58,839 nucleotides of DNA from Actinomadura soli (GTDB lineage Bacteria > Actinomycetota > Actinomycetes > Streptosporangiales > Streptosporangiaceae): assembly GCF_005889715.1 (NCBI RefSeq), contig NZ_VCKW01000014.1:1-58839 (forward strand), given 5' to 3'. The notes beneath the pieces are model-generated. The model had not been told where the DNA came from. It saw only the letters and a list, made by a program, of their open reading frames with translations, and ran no database searches. The position numbers and the translations under genes were made by a program. Shown here one piece after another: positions 25,306 to 34,287 of this stretch (within the stretch, counting starts at the first letter, position 1; every line of letters begins with the position of its first letter).

Positions 25306-26844
25306 GTGGCCGCCACGCTCGACACCTCGGTCTCACCATCTGAGATCCGCCCCGACGCCCCCCAGGAGACCGCGGGCGCGCCCGTTCCTGTGGAAGGACG
25401 ACCCTCCGGAACGGCGTTGAGCCCGCGCCGCTGGCTCGGCCTCTCCGCGGTCCTGGCCGCCACCCTGCTGAACCTGCTCGACTCGACCGTCGTGAACGTG
25501 GCCGCTCCCGCGATCCGCGCGGACCTCGGCGGGTCCTACTCCGCGCTGCAGTGGATGGCCGCCGGGTACACGCTCGCCCTCGCCGTGGCGCTGCTCACCG
25601 GCGGGCGGCTCGGTGACATGTTCGGCCGCAAGCCCGTCCTGCTGGTGGGGGCGGCCGGGTTCGTGGTCACCTCGGTGGCCTGCGCGTTCGCCTGGTCGCC
25701 CGAGAGCCTGATCGCCGCGCGGGTCGCGCAGGGGCTGTGCGCCGCGGTGATGATCCCGCAGGGCTTCGGGCTGATCCGCGACCTGTTCGGCGCCAAGGAC
25801 ATCGGCAAGGCGTTCGCGCTGTTCGGCCCGGTGATCGGGCTGGCCACGATCCTCGGCCCGGTGGTCGCCGGCCTGCTGGTCGACGCCGACCTGTTCGGCA
25901 CCGGCTGGCGCGCGATCTTCCTGATCAACATCCCGGTCGGCGCGTACGCGCTGGTCGTCGGCGCGCGGGTCCTGCCGGCCCCGGCCCGGTCGCAGGGGCA
26001 GGCCGACCGCTCCGGCGGGCTGGACGTCCCCGGGATGCTGCTCGGCGGCCTCGGCATGAGCATGCTCGTCTACCCGCTCGTCCAGGGCCGTGAGCTGGGC
26101 TGGCCGGTCTGGTCGCTGGCGCTGCTCGCCGGTTCGGCGCCCGTCCTCGCCCTGTTCGCGCTGCACCAGCTGCGCCGCGCCCGCCGCGGCCGGACGCCGC
26201 TCGTCCGGCTGACCGTGTTCGCCAGCCGCTCCTACAGCTCCGGTGTCCTGTTCGTCGTCGTCTTCTTCGGGCTGATCACCGGGTTCTCGCTGGCCGTCGG
26301 GCTGTTCCTGCAGCTCGGGCTCGGCTACACGCCGCTCGCCGCCAGCCTGGCGATGTCGTCCTGGGCGATCGGCGCGTTCGCCGGGTCGGCGTTCTCCGGG
26401 ATGACCATGAACAGCCTCGGCCGGAAGATCCTGCACCTCGGCCTCGGCATGATGCTCGCCGGGCTGGCCGCCCTGTACGCGGTGTTCGAGACGGCCGGGA
26501 CGGGCCTCGGCGGCTGGCACCTGGTCGCGCCGCTGCTGCTCTTCGGCGCCGGGATGGGGATGATCTTCGTCCCGCTGTTCGACATCATCGTCGCGGGCAT
26601 CGCCGACCACGAGGTCGGGTCCGGGTCGGCGGCGCTGGAGTCGATCCAGCAGCTCGGCGCCTCGCTCGGCATCGCGATCCTCGGCACGGTGTTCTTCGGC
26701 GCGATCGGCGCGCCGGTGGCCGGGCACTTCGACCCGTCCGCCGCGCTGGACGCCGCGAAGCGGGTCGCCGAGCTGACCCTCGTCCTCACCGCGGTCGCGT
26801 TCCTGGTCGCGTTCCTCCTCCCCCGCCGGGCCCGCGCCCACTGA
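25306..26844 (+). CDS. DHA2-family MFS exporter, second copy
   Basis: A 512-residue, 14-helix-type drug:proton antiporter. LLNLLDSTVVNVAAPAIR in helix 1, GGRLGDMFGRKP and GPVVAGLLVDADLFGTGWR place it in the EmrB/QacA group. It aligns along its length with the exporter at 12064-13770 but lacks that protein's long Cys-containing loop. The GTG at 25306 follows AGGAAGGA. It interrupts the conserved core block between the OB-fold and dut genes, so it may have been inserted later. A palindromic promoter upstream predicts inducible expression. Confidence 0.9.
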   Translation: MAATLDTSVSPSEIRPDAPQETAGAPVPVEGRPSGTALSPRRWLGLSAVLAATLLNLLDSTVVNVAAPAIRADLGGSYSALQWMAAGYTLALAVALLTGGRLGDMFGRKPVLLVGAAGFVVTSVACAFAWSPESLIAARVAQGLCAAVMIPQGFGLIRDLFGAKDIGKAFALFGPVIGLATILGPVVAGLLVDADLFGTGWRAIFLINIPVGAYALVVGARVLPAPARSQGQADRSGGLDVPGMLLGGLGMSMLVYPLVQGRELGWPVWSLALLAGSAPVLALFALHQLRRARRGRTPLVRLTVFASRSYSSGVLFVVVFFGLITGFSLAVGLFLQLGLGYTPLAASLAMSSWAIGAFAGSAFSGMTMNSLGRKILHLGLGMMLAGLAALYAVFETAGTGLGGWHLVAPLLLFGAGMGMIFVPLFDIIVAGIADHEVGSGSAALESIQQLGASLGIAILGTVFFGAIGAPVAGHFDPSAALDAAKRVAELTLVLTAVAFLVAFLLPRRARAH

Positions 26845-26860
26845 GCCGTCCCGCCGAACT

Positions 26861-26885
26861 CGCCGTCCGCACCGGGCGGCGTTTT
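26861..26885. terminator. Rho-independent terminator
   Basis: CGCCGTCCG and CGGGCGGCG form a nine-pair stem (one G-T wobble) with a CAC loop, followed by TTTT. It lies between the convergent MFS and murJ genes. Confidence 0.85.
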
Positions 26886-26901
26886 CGGCGTTCCCGGGCC
26901 C

Positions 26902-28758
26902 TCAGGAGCGGCGCAGCCGGGCCGACGCCATCGCGGTGAAGTAGCCGATCTCGGGGACGTTCATCAGCCGGGCGGTCACGAAGTACAGCGCGCCGCCGCC
27001 GAGACCGCCGACGGCGAGGGCGAGCAGGGCGGGGAGCCGGTCGCCCGGCAGATGGCCGAACCCCCAGACCGTCGCCGCCGCGAACGCGAGGCCGGGCAGC
27101 GCGGCCAGGTGCAGGCGGGTGAGCGCGCGGAGGATGCGGCGCCCGTCCATCCCGCCGAGCCGCCTGCGCAGGACGATCGCCGCGCCCGCCGCGCCGACCA
27201 GGTAGAACAGCCCGTACGCGATGGGCAGCCCGAGCACCACCTGCCGTGCCGGGACGAGCCACAGCAGCGCCAGCGCCGTGGCCGCCTGCGCCGCCCCGGC
27301 CGGGATGGCGATCAGCCCGGGCGTGCGGGTGTCGCCCAGCGCGTAGAAGACGCGCATGAGCAGCTGATGCAGGGTGAACGGCAGGACCATCACGGCGAAG
27401 ACCATGAGGACGGCCCCGATGCGGCGCGCCCCGTCCACGCTGAGGCTGCCGTAGGCGAAGAACGTGACCGAGCCGGGGATCGCGAACACCAGCATCCCCA
27501 GCCACAGCGGGACGAGCAGCGCGCAGGCCAGCCGCAGGCCGCGGGAGAAGTCGTCCCGGACGAGGTCGCGCCGCCCGTCCGCGACGTGCGCGCTCATCCT
27601 CGGCAGCAGCGCCGTGATCACCGACACGGCGATGATCGCGTACGGGAGCTGGAACACGACGAGCGCGAACTTGTACGTGGCGAGCCCGCTCCCCGGGACC
27701 GGACGGCCCGCCGCCTCGGCCGCCCGGCCGGCCGCGCGCGTCGCGACGTTCGCGGTCACGAGGACGCCCACCTGCGCGACGACGATGTAGAGCAGCATCC
27801 ACGACGCGGCCCGCACCGCCTCGCCGAGCCCGGAACCGCGCAGGTCGAGGCGCGGCCGCCAGCGGAACCCGGCGGACCGCAGCATCCACGCGAGCACCGC
27901 GCTCTGCGCGATCGTCCCGAACGCGGAGCCGAGGCCGATGAGGGCGAGCTGGCCGTCGGTGACGGTCTCGGCCGTCCGGCCGCGTCCGGCGACCCAGAGG
28001 AAGAGCACGCCCGCGGCCATCGTGATCAGGTTGTTGACGACCGGCGCCCACATCGGCGCCCCGAACCGGCGCCGGACGTTCAGCAGCGTGCTCGCCAGCC
28101 CGCTGACGCCGATGAAGAAGATCTGGACGAGCAGCAGCCGGGTGAGCAGCACGGCCACCTCGCGCTGCCGGCCCTCGTACCCGCCCGCGTACAGGGAGAT
28201 CAGCTGGTCGGCGGCGAGCACGGCCACGACGGTCAGCACGGCGAGGGCCACCAGGACGACGCCGAGCAGCCGCCGCTCCGTCGCCGCTCCCCCGTCGGCG
28301 TCCCGCATCCGCCGCTTCACCAGGAACGGGACGAAGACGCTCGCGAGCAGCCCGCCGAGCAGCAGCTCGTACACCGTGTACGGGATCATCTCGGCGGCCT
28401 GGTAGGCGTCGCCGAGCAGCGCGGTGCCGAGCGCCGCGCCGATCACGACCGTGCGGAGGAAGCCGGTGGCGCGGGAGAAGACCGTCCCGATCGCCATGAC
28501 GGCGCTGGAGTGCGCGACGCCCGGCGGCGCGGCCTGCGCGGCGCCGCCGATCTCGTCGCGCTCCGAGCCGGGCCGGTCGGCGGTCCCCGGGTCGCCGACG
28601 TCGCCGGGGTCGCGGACCGGGACGAGCCCGGTCTCCGGCTCGCCGGGCGGCTCCGCGCGCTCGGCCTCCTCGATGACCAGCGGCATGAGGACCCGGCGCC
28701 GGCCGGGTTCGGCCCGTCGCTCGGGTTCGTCCTGTATGTCGGGCTCGTCCACCGTCAC
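26902..28758 (-). CDS. murJ: MurJ-family lipid II flippase
   Basis: A protein of about 618 residues. A disordered acidic N-terminus of roughly 85 residues leads into some 14 helices of the MurJ/MviN family. Landmarks include GTVFSRATGFLRTVVIGAAL, GDAYQAAEMIP and YELLLGGLLASVFVPFLVKR, with the family's charged Arg residues in helices 1 and 2. MurJ exports lipid II across the membrane for peptidoglycan synthesis. GTG codons at 28758 and 28761 or an ATG at 28797 are possible starts. Many actinomycetes carry more than one MurJ-like protein, so this may not be the essential copy. Confidence 0.88.
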   Translation of the reverse strand: MTVDEPDIQDEPERRAEPGRRRVLMPLVIEEAERAEPPGEPETGLVPVRDPGDVGDPGTADRPGSERDEIGGAAQAAPPGVAHSSAVMAIGTVFSRATGFLRTVVIGAALGTALLGDAYQAAEMIPYTVYELLLGGLLASVFVPFLVKRRMRDADGGAATERRLLGVVLVALAVLTVVAVLAADQLISLYAGGYEGRQREVAVLLTRLLLVQIFFIGVSGLASTLLNVRRRFGAPMWAPVVNNLITMAAGVLFLWVAGRGRTAETVTDGQLALIGLGSAFGTIAQSAVLAWMLRSAGFRWRPRLDLRGSGLGEAVRAASWMLLYIVVAQVGVLVTANVATRAAGRAAEAAGRPVPGSGLATYKFALVVFQLPYAIIAVSVITALLPRMSAHVADGRRDLVRDDFSRGLRLACALLVPLWLGMLVFAIPGSVTFFAYGSLSVDGARRIGAVLMVFAVMVLPFTLHQLLMRVFYALGDTRTPGLIAIPAGAAQAATALALLWLVPARQVVLGLPIAYGLFYLVGAAGAAIVLRRRLGGMDGRRILRALTRLHLAALPGLAFAAATVWGFGHLPGDRLPALLALAVGGLGGGALYFVTARLMNVPEIGYFTAMASARLRRS

Positions 28759-28813
28759 CACCCCCGGAGGCGCCAGTATGCCCCGCGGGGTGCCCACCCT
28801 CTACGGATGAGCA

Positions 28814-28833
28814 CCCCGCGGAGCCTCGCGGGG
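28814..28833. terminator. Hairpin terminator after the ABC exporter operon
   Basis: CCCCGCG and CGCGGGG pair around GAGCCT, about 60 bases past the permease stop on the minus strand and before murJ. Confidence 0.6.
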
Positions 28834-28893
28834 GGACGCGGCCTGCCGCCCCCCCGTCCTCCAACCGACGAGCTTCGCTCGACCCCCGTCTGG

Positions 28894-30255
28894 TCAGTTG
28901 AGCGCCGCCTCGACCGCGGGGACCCGGACGGCCCTGCGCGTCGCGCCGTAGGCCGTGGCCCCGGTGAGGACGGCGGCGAGCGCGACCACCGCGAGGTAGG
29001 TCCACACGCTTCCGTCCGGGGTGACCGAGTCGCGCCGGGCGAGGCCGAACGGCACGATCGTGAAGACCGACGCGACCGTCCCGACCACCACGCCGGTGAC
29101 CGCCAGCACCGCCGCCTCCACCGCCGCACCGCCGAGCACCTGGCCGGGCGTCGCGCCGGCGAGCCGCGTCTGGCCGAACTCGCGGCGGCGGTGCGCGGTC
29201 GCCGCGATCAGCGTGTTCACCAGCATGATCGCGGTGAACAGCACCACCATGGCGATGACGACGAAGTTCAGCGTCTCGATGTTCTTCTGCTCGTTCGTCT
29301 TGGCGAGCCCGGCGGCCTCCAGCGCCGCGTTCTCGGTGGACTGCAGGAACAGCGTGCCGACCGCCGTCGCGACGAACAGGATGACCGGCGTGACCGCGGC
29401 GGCCAGCGCGCTCGTCCGGCGGCCCATGGTGTCGGCCGCGAGACCGCCGGCGGCGCCGCCGAACAGCCGCAGCGGACCGGCCACCAGCGCCGTCACCCGC
29501 CGCATGATCGCCGGGGCCAGCAGCGACAGCCCGATCGCGGCGAAGATGTCCGCCTGCCCGGACGTCGCCATCGCCATGCTGTCGCCGTCCATCACGGTCA
29601 CGGTGATCACGGCCTGCTGGACGGCGACCAGCAGGAAGATCACCGCGAACACGACGCGCTTCCTGCTCAGCCTGCCGGTGTCGACGGCCGCGGCCGCCAG
29701 CGACTCCGTCACCCGGACGCGGGTCGTGCGGCGCGCGGTGATCAGCGCGGCGCCGACGGCGGACACGACGGTGATCCCGATGCCCATGGACACCGCGATC
29801 GGCCCGAAGGTGTACCCGACGTCCGCCGGGACCTGGTCGGTGTCGTGCAGCATGCCCAGCAGCGCGCGGCCGATGAGCATCCCCGGGACGATCCCGAGCA
29901 GCGCCGCCGCCACGGCCAGCCCCGCCGCCTCGCCGACGATCATCCGGCCGAGCTGCGCCGGGGTCGCGCCGACGCTCTTCAGCAGCGCCATCTCCACGGC
30001 CCGCTGCCGGACCGACAGGGTCAGCGTCGAGGTGACCGCGAAGACCACCAGCAGCAGGCCCCACCCGCCGACGACGTTCGCCATGGTGACGAGCGTCTCC
30101 CGAGCCGTCCCGGTCGCGCCGCTCGCCTCCGCCGTGTCCAGCATCGACGCGAACGCCATGATGATCGCCGAGCCGAGGAACATCGCGAGGAAGCTCGCGA
30201 CGAACGCGCCGGCCCGCCTGCGCAGTGAACTCATCGCCAACTGGAACATCGTCAC
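28894..30255 (-). CDS. FtsX/MacB-like ABC transporter permease
   Basis: A 453-residue permease with an N-terminal anchor helix (FVASFLAMFLGSAIIMAFA) and two FtsX-type membrane modules. Landmarks are VRQRAVEMALLKSVGATPAQ and, in the second half, RRREFGQTRLAGATPGQVLG, each followed by three helices. The GTG at 30255 overlaps the ATPase stop by four bases (GTGA). Such permeases do not move small solutes through a channel but act mechanically on lipoproteins, peptides or lipids at the outer face. The substrate is unknown. No two-component system sits beside it, though many relatives have one. Confidence 0.88.
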   Translation of the reverse strand: MTMFQLAMSSLRRRAGAFVASFLAMFLGSAIIMAFASMLDTAEASGATGTARETLVTMANVVGGWGLLLVVFAVTSTLTLSVRQRAVEMALLKSVGATPAQLGRMIVGEAAGLAVAAALLGIVPGMLIGRALLGMLHDTDQVPADVGYTFGPIAVSMGIGITVVSAVGAALITARRTTRVRVTESLAAAAVDTGRLSRKRVVFAVIFLLVAVQQAVITVTVMDGDSMAMATSGQADIFAAIGLSLLAPAIMRRVTALVAGPLRLFGGAAGGLAADTMGRRTSALAAAVTPVILFVATAVGTLFLQSTENAALEAAGLAKTNEQKNIETLNFVVIAMVVLFTAIMLVNTLIAATAHRRREFGQTRLAGATPGQVLGGAAVEAAVLAVTGVVVGTVASVFTIVPFGLARRDSVTPDGSVWTYLAVVALAAVLTGATAYGATRRAVRVPAVEAALN

Positions 30256-31058
30256 GCCTCCGTCATCGTCCGCTGACGCTCGACCTCGTCGGCCAGGTGC
30301 GTCATCCGCTCGGCGACGGCCTCGGCGGTCGGCGCGGCCTGGTGGCCGACGATCCGCCCGTCCGCCAGGTACAGCACCGCGTTCGCGTAGGACGCGGCGA
30401 CCGGGTCGTGGGTGACCATCACGACCGTCTGGCCGTGCAGGTGCACCGACTCCTGCAGCAGGCCCAGGACGTCGCGGGCGCTCCGCGTGTCCAGCGCGCC
30501 GGTCGGCTCGTCCGCGAACACCACCCGCGGCCGCGTGACCAGCGCCCGCGCGATCGCCACCCGCTGCTGCTGCCCGCCGGACAGCTCCGAGGGCAGGTGG
30601 CCGAGCCGCTCGCCCAGCCCGAGGCGCTCAAGGACGTCCCGCGCCTCCCGCCGGTCGGCCTTGCGGCCGGCCAGCTTCAGCGGCAGCAGCACGTTCTGCA
30701 TCACGTTCAGCGTCGGCAGCAGGTTGAACTGCTGGAAGACGAAACCGATGCGCTGGCGGCGGAACTTCGTCAGCGCGGCCTCGCTGTCCCCCGACAGCGC
30801 GGCGCCGTCCACGAACACGCGTCCCTCGGTGGGACGGTCAAGGCCCGCCGCGCACTGCAGCAGCGTGCTCTTGCCCGACCCGGACGGGCCCATCACCGCG
30901 GTGAACGACCCGGCCGGCAGCGACAGCGACACGCCGTCCAGCGCGACCACACGGTTGCCGTCCGCGCCGTACACCTTGCGCACGTTCTCCAGGCGGAGCG
31001 CCTCGTCCGGCACCTGGCCCGCCGGGTCCGCCGGCCCCGGTCCCCTACGTCCGATCAT
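30252..31058 (-). CDS. MacB/LolD-type ABC transporter ATP-binding protein
   Basis: A 268-residue ATPase with Walker A GPSGSGKST, Q-loop FVFQQFNLLP, signature LSGGQQQR, Walker B VVFADEP and the H-loop VTHDP. The ATG at 31058 follows GGAGG at ideal spacing, so the longer upstream frame is not used. A C-terminal extension of about 30 residues is charged. It pairs with the overlapping FtsX-like permease to form an exporter or mechanotransmission complex. Confidence 0.92.
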   Translation of the reverse strand: MIGRRGPGPADPAGQVPDEALRLENVRKVYGADGNRVVALDGVSLSLPAGSFTAVMGPSGSGKSTLLQCAAGLDRPTEGRVFVDGAALSGDSEAALTKFRRQRIGFVFQQFNLLPTLNVMQNVLLPLKLAGRKADRREARDVLERLGLGERLGHLPSELSGGQQQRVAIARALVTRPRVVFADEPTGALDTRSARDVLGLLQESVHLHGQTVVMVTHDPVAASYANAVLYLADGRIVGHQAAPTAEAVAERMTHLADEVERQRTMTEA

Positions 31059-31296
31059 TGTTTCCCTCCAGCCCGGCGCCCCTTCCCGGTGCGCCTGTGG
31101 GAACGAAATTACGGACGGCGACGGCCGCGCAGGATGGGTCCAGCACGCCGATCGGGGTAGGCAAAACCCCACCATTTCCAAGGCTCGGACGACCCCGCCT
31201 CGGGCCGGGTCCAGCGCGTCGGGTTACAGTCGCTGGCGGTGCGCCGGGAAGTCTGGTCGGCAGGTCCTGTCAGCCCCATGCCGATCAGGAGGCGCC

Positions 31297-31691
31297 GTGC
31301 CGGCCATCGCCGCGATCGTCATCTTCGTCTGCGCCTACGTCCTGATCGCCTCGGAGCGGGTGCACCGGACGGCGGTGGCCCTCGGCGGCGCGGGCCTGAT
31401 GCTGCTCCTGCACATCACCGACGCGGAGGACGCGTTCTTCTCCGAAGAGTCCGGGATCGACTGGAACGTAATCTTCCTGCTGCTCGGGATGATGGTCATC
31501 GTGTCGGTGCTGCGGCAGACCTCGGCGGCAACGCCACAGCCATCGGCGCCAGCGCCAACGTCGTCGTGCTCGGCATCGCCGCCCGCAACGGCACGCCGAT
31601 CAGCTTCTGGCGGTTCACCCGCTACGGACTCGTCGTCACCTTCGTCACGGTCGCGCTGGCCACCCCCTACCTCTGGCTCCGCTACCTGTAG
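31297..31691 (+). pseudogene. Internally deleted ArsB/NhaD-type ion transporter
   Basis: The GTG at 31297, with AGGAGG upstream, opens a frame encoding the normal first 75 or so residues of an ion-transporter superfamily permease ([40 protein letters not shown]). At about 31520 this joins, in a different reading frame, the normal C-terminus ([20 protein letters not shown] to a TAG at 31691). The central region, roughly 300 residues in intact relatives, is missing. The junction changes frame, so no hybrid permease is made. It is a deletion remnant rather than a short functional gene. Confidence 0.85.
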
Positions 31692-31712
31692 GGAATGGGC
31701 GAGGATGGAGGG

Positions 31713-32411
31713 ATGGACGAGGTACCTGAGGACTGGGAACGGGCGCTGACGATCGTCGCGCACCCCGACGACCTGGAGTACGGGGCGTCGGCGGCGGTCG
31801 CCAAGTGGACGAGCCAGGGCAAGACGGTGACGGAGGTGATGGCGACCCGCGGCGAGGCGGGGATCGACTCGATGGACCCCGCGGAGGTCGCCCGGATCCG
31901 CAGCGCGGAGCAGATCGAGGCGGCGCGCGCCGTCGGCGTGGAGGCCGTGGAGTTCCTCGACTTCCAGGACGGCGTGCTGGAGTACGGGCTGCCGCTGCGG
32001 CGGGCGCTCGCCGCGGCGATCCGGCGGCACCGGCCCGAGGTGGTGCTGTCGCTGAACTTCCGGGAGTCGTTCCCCGGCGGCGGTTTCAACATGGCCGACC
32101 ACCGCGTGCTCGGGCTCGCTGTCGCCGACGCGATCAGGGACGCGGCCAACCGGTGGGTGTTCCGCGACCTCGGCCTCGACCCGTGGCAGGGCGTCCGGTT
32201 CGCGCTGTTCGGCGGGTCACCGCAGGCCACGCACTACGTGGACGTCACCGGGCATCTGCGCGCCGGCATCGACTCGCTGCTCGCGCACCACGTGTACTTC
32301 TCGAACCTGGGCGAGGAGTTCGACGGGGAGGCGTTCCTCACCGGCATCGCCGAGAAGGAGGGGCGCGCCGCGGGCGTCGAGCACGCGATGACGTTCGAGA
32401 TGATCGAGTGA
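31713..32411 (+). CDS. PIG-L family N-deacetylase
   Basis: A 232-residue zinc-dependent deacetylase of the LmbE/PIG-L fold. The AHPDDLEYG motif supplies the zinc ligands and catalytic Asp, and NMADHRVLGLAVADA supplies the third His. Family enzymes remove acetyl groups from GlcNAc-containing compounds, as in mycothiol synthesis or glycolipids; the substrate here is unknown. ATG codons at 31713 and 31695 are both possible. It follows the broken transporter by about 20 bases on the same strand and may once have been co-transcribed. Confidence 0.87.
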   Translation: MDEVPEDWERALTIVAHPDDLEYGASAAVAKWTSQGKTVTEVMATRGEAGIDSMDPAEVARIRSAEQIEAARAVGVEAVEFLDFQDGVLEYGLPLRRALAAAIRRHRPEVVLSLNFRESFPGGGFNMADHRVLGLAVADAIRDAANRWVFRDLGLDPWQGVRFALFGGSPQATHYVDVTGHLRAGIDSLLAHHVYFSNLGEEFDGEAFLTGIAEKEGRAAGVEHAMTFEMIE

Positions 32412-32439
32412 TAGCGCCGGGCGGCGGGCGCCGGGCTCG

Positions 32440-32520
32440 CTAACGGCGGGCGTTGGGCCGCTTGCCCTTGTTGGACTTGCTGCGTTTACGGGCCCGACGT
32501 TTGCGCGTCTTCTTCGACAT
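32440..32520 (-). CDS. 50S ribosomal protein bL37, 26 aa
   Basis: A tiny, extremely basic peptide of 26 residues that starts MSKKTRKRRARK and ends GKRPNARR. It aligns without gaps to the 24-residue mycobacterial ribosomal protein bL37 (pattern RKxRxRKxSKxNxGKRPN) found in ribosome structures. The ATG at 32520 has CGGGA just before it. It lies 180 bases downstream of the DUF3710 gene on the same strand. An in-frame extension upstream to 32670 has no conserved features and is not adopted. Expression level and ribosome association cannot be judged from sequence. Confidence 0.75.
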   Translation of the reverse strand: MSKKTRKRRARKRSKSNKGKRPNARR

Positions 32521-32701
32521 GTCCCGATTGACCACCCGGGAGGCGTCCAGCGCAAGGAATCCGCCGCGCACGGCCCAGCGAAAACCCGCCGGCCGCACGT
32601 CCGAAAAAGGCGCGCGGCACGGCGGGCAAGATCTGGTGTGGAGCGGACGGCGGCCGGGGCCGGCGGCCACGGCGACCGGGTCAGCGGACCACGGCGGCGG
32701 G

Positions 32702-33538
32702 TCAGCGGACCTCGGTGATCTCGGGGCCGCGCTCGAAGGGGTCGAAGGTCTGCACGCCCTCCTCCTCCCCTTCCTCCTCGTTGCCCTCGCTGAACTCCTT
32801 CGGGATGCGCAGCTCCAGCAACTCGCGCGGGGGCATCGGGGCGTCGCCGCGGACGACGACCACGCCGCGCAGGACGTCCTCCAGGACCTGCCACTGCTCC
32901 TCGTTCTCGATCGCCGCGCCCTGCACGACGGCCTGGAGGAACCAGCGGGGGCCGTCCACGCCGAGGAAGCGGATGATCTGCGGCGCCCAGCCCTGCTCGA
33001 CGAACTCGGCCGGGATCTGCTGGCGGAACTCCTCCGGCATCTCCGCGAGGACCTCTTCGGTCAGCGGCTGGGGGACCATCGCCAGCAGCTCGGAACCGAA
33101 CGGGCCGTCGCCCTCCTGGGTCTGGCCCTGCGCCTCCTCCTGGATGTCCTTGGCGGTCTCACGGCGCACGTCGTCCCAGATGCCGCTGCGCTTCGGCGCC
33201 GCGAACGCCTGCAGCTGCATGGCGCTCTCCTCGTACTGCACCAGCACGGCGACGGGGCGCCCGTCGAGCGGGTTGCCCTCCTCGTCGACCTGGGTGGCCT
33301 CGAAGTTCACCTGGAAGGCGAGCCCCTGGGCGACGGGCACCTGGATGGATCCGAAGTCGAGCCGCTGCAACTCGGGGAAGGAGTCCTCGGAGTCCCACGG
33401 ACCGCCCTCGGCCTTCTCGGCCTTCTCGGCCTTGGCGGGGGCCTCATCGGCGGCGTCCTCGGCGGCCTCCGCCGGCTCATCGGTCACCTCGGGCCCCTTC
33501 TCGGGCTCCTCGGCCTGCCGGCGACGTCCAAAAGCCAC
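32702..33538 (-). CDS. DUF3710 protein (Rv2696c-like)
   Basis: A 278-residue cytosolic protein. The N-terminus (GRRRQAEEPEKG, then an Ala/Glu/Lys-rich coil of about 35 residues) precedes the DUF3710 domain: GPWDSEDSFPELQRLDFGSI, LQAFAAPKRSGIWDDVRRE, VDGPRWFLQAVVQGAA. The C-terminus is acidic. The GTG at 33538 follows AAGGAG at eight bases and sits three bases after the dut stop. The dut-DUF3710 pairing is widespread in actinobacteria and part of the core block here. The function of the family is unknown. Confidence 0.9.
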   Translation of the reverse strand: MAFGRRRQAEEPEKGPEVTDEPAEAAEDAADEAPAKAEKAEKAEGGPWDSEDSFPELQRLDFGSIQVPVAQGLAFQVNFEATQVDEEGNPLDGRPVAVLVQYEESAMQLQAFAAPKRSGIWDDVRRETAKDIQEEAQGQTQEGDGPFGSELLAMVPQPLTEEVLAEMPEEFRQQIPAEFVEQGWAPQIIRFLGVDGPRWFLQAVVQGAAIENEEQWQVLEDVLRGVVVVRGDAPMPPRELLELRIPKEFSEGNEEEGEEEGVQTFDPFERGPEITEVR

Positions 33539-33541
33539 GAC

Positions 33542-34057
33542 TCACGCTCCTTCTCGACTGTGCTCATTGCCTGCATTATCCGCGCCCGCGGGCCCTCGCC
33601 CTCCGGGCGCAGGACCGAATCCGCCGGTGGAGCCGAAGCCGTCGGTTCCGCGCGCCGATCCGGGAAGCTCGGCGACCTCGTGGAACACCGCCTGCTCCAC
33701 CCGCTGCACGACCAGCTGCGCGATGCGGTCTCCGCGCCGCAAGGTGACGGTGGCGCGGAGGTCGGTGTTCAGCAGGGTCACCTTGATCTCACCCCGATAG
33801 CCGGCGTCGACCGTACCGGGTGCGTTGACTATGGTCACCCCCAACCTAGCGCCCAAACCGGACCTCGGGTGAATGAAAGCCGCGTAGCCGTCGGGCAGCG
33901 CGATCGCCGTTCCGGTCGGGACGACGGCGCGCTCACCGGGCGGCAGCTCGACGTCCACGGCCGCGACCAGATCGGCGCCCGCGTCGCCCGCGTGGGCGTA
34001 CTGCGGCAGGGGCAGCCCGGGATCGAGCCGCTTGATCAGCACATCGACCTTGCTCAC
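33542..34057 (-). CDS. dut: Deoxyuridine 5'-triphosphate nucleotidohydrolase (dUTPase)
   Basis: A 171-residue trimeric-type dUTPase. All five motifs are present: [25 protein letters not shown] with the catalytic Asp, RGDRIAQLV, and [11 protein letters not shown] in the C-terminal arm. It hydrolyses dUTP to dUMP and pyrophosphate, keeping uracil out of DNA and feeding dTMP synthesis. A C-terminal Gly/Pro tail of about 25 residues extends past motif 5. The GTG at 34057 follows AGGTGA. It is translated immediately upstream of the DUF3710 gene. Confidence 0.95.
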   Translation of the reverse strand: MSKVDVLIKRLDPGLPLPQYAHAGDAGADLVAAVDVELPPGERAVVPTGTAIALPDGYAAFIHPRSGLGARLGVTIVNAPGTVDAGYRGEIKVTLLNTDLRATVTLRRGDRIAQLVVQRVEQAVFHEVAELPGSARGTDGFGSTGGFGPAPGGRGPAGADNAGNEHSREGA

Positions 34058-34252
34058 GCGTTCACCTCACGCTCACCTGCCGGAAAACCTCACGACCCTA
34101 CCGAGGGCGCGGTGCCGGGCCGGGGCTGAAACGCCGCCGTCGCACGGGTCCGGCAGTTGACCCTACCCGTTCCCGAAGGTGACCACTTCCGGAAGATTCA
34201 GCCCCAAAGAGTGGAATTACGCGTAGCGTCACTTCTGTTACCCGCGGTGCTT

Positions 34253-34274
34253 CTGCGGGAATTGCGTCCCGCAG
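34253..34274. promoter_or_regulatory. Hairpin just before the ribosome site of the Mau-like operon
   Basis: CTGCGGGA and TCCCGCAG pair perfectly around ATTGCG, immediately before GGAAAGGGGG, the ribosome site of the first operon gene. It could stabilise the mRNA 5' end or regulate translation. Confidence 0.5.
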
Positions 34275-34287
34275 GAAAGGGGGCGTC

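Noticed and set aside
26786..30228. Two open frames of over 1000 residues overlapping murJ and the ABC permease
   Set aside because: Both are shadows of the genuine genes, made of Arg/Ala/Gly/Asp runs without motifs. The murJ and FtsX-like frames contain clear family motifs.
32521..32670. Longer start for the bL37 gene
   Set aside because: The extra 50 residues are non-conserved-looking and acidic/aromatic mixed, while the ATG at 32520 gives a gap-free match to bL37.
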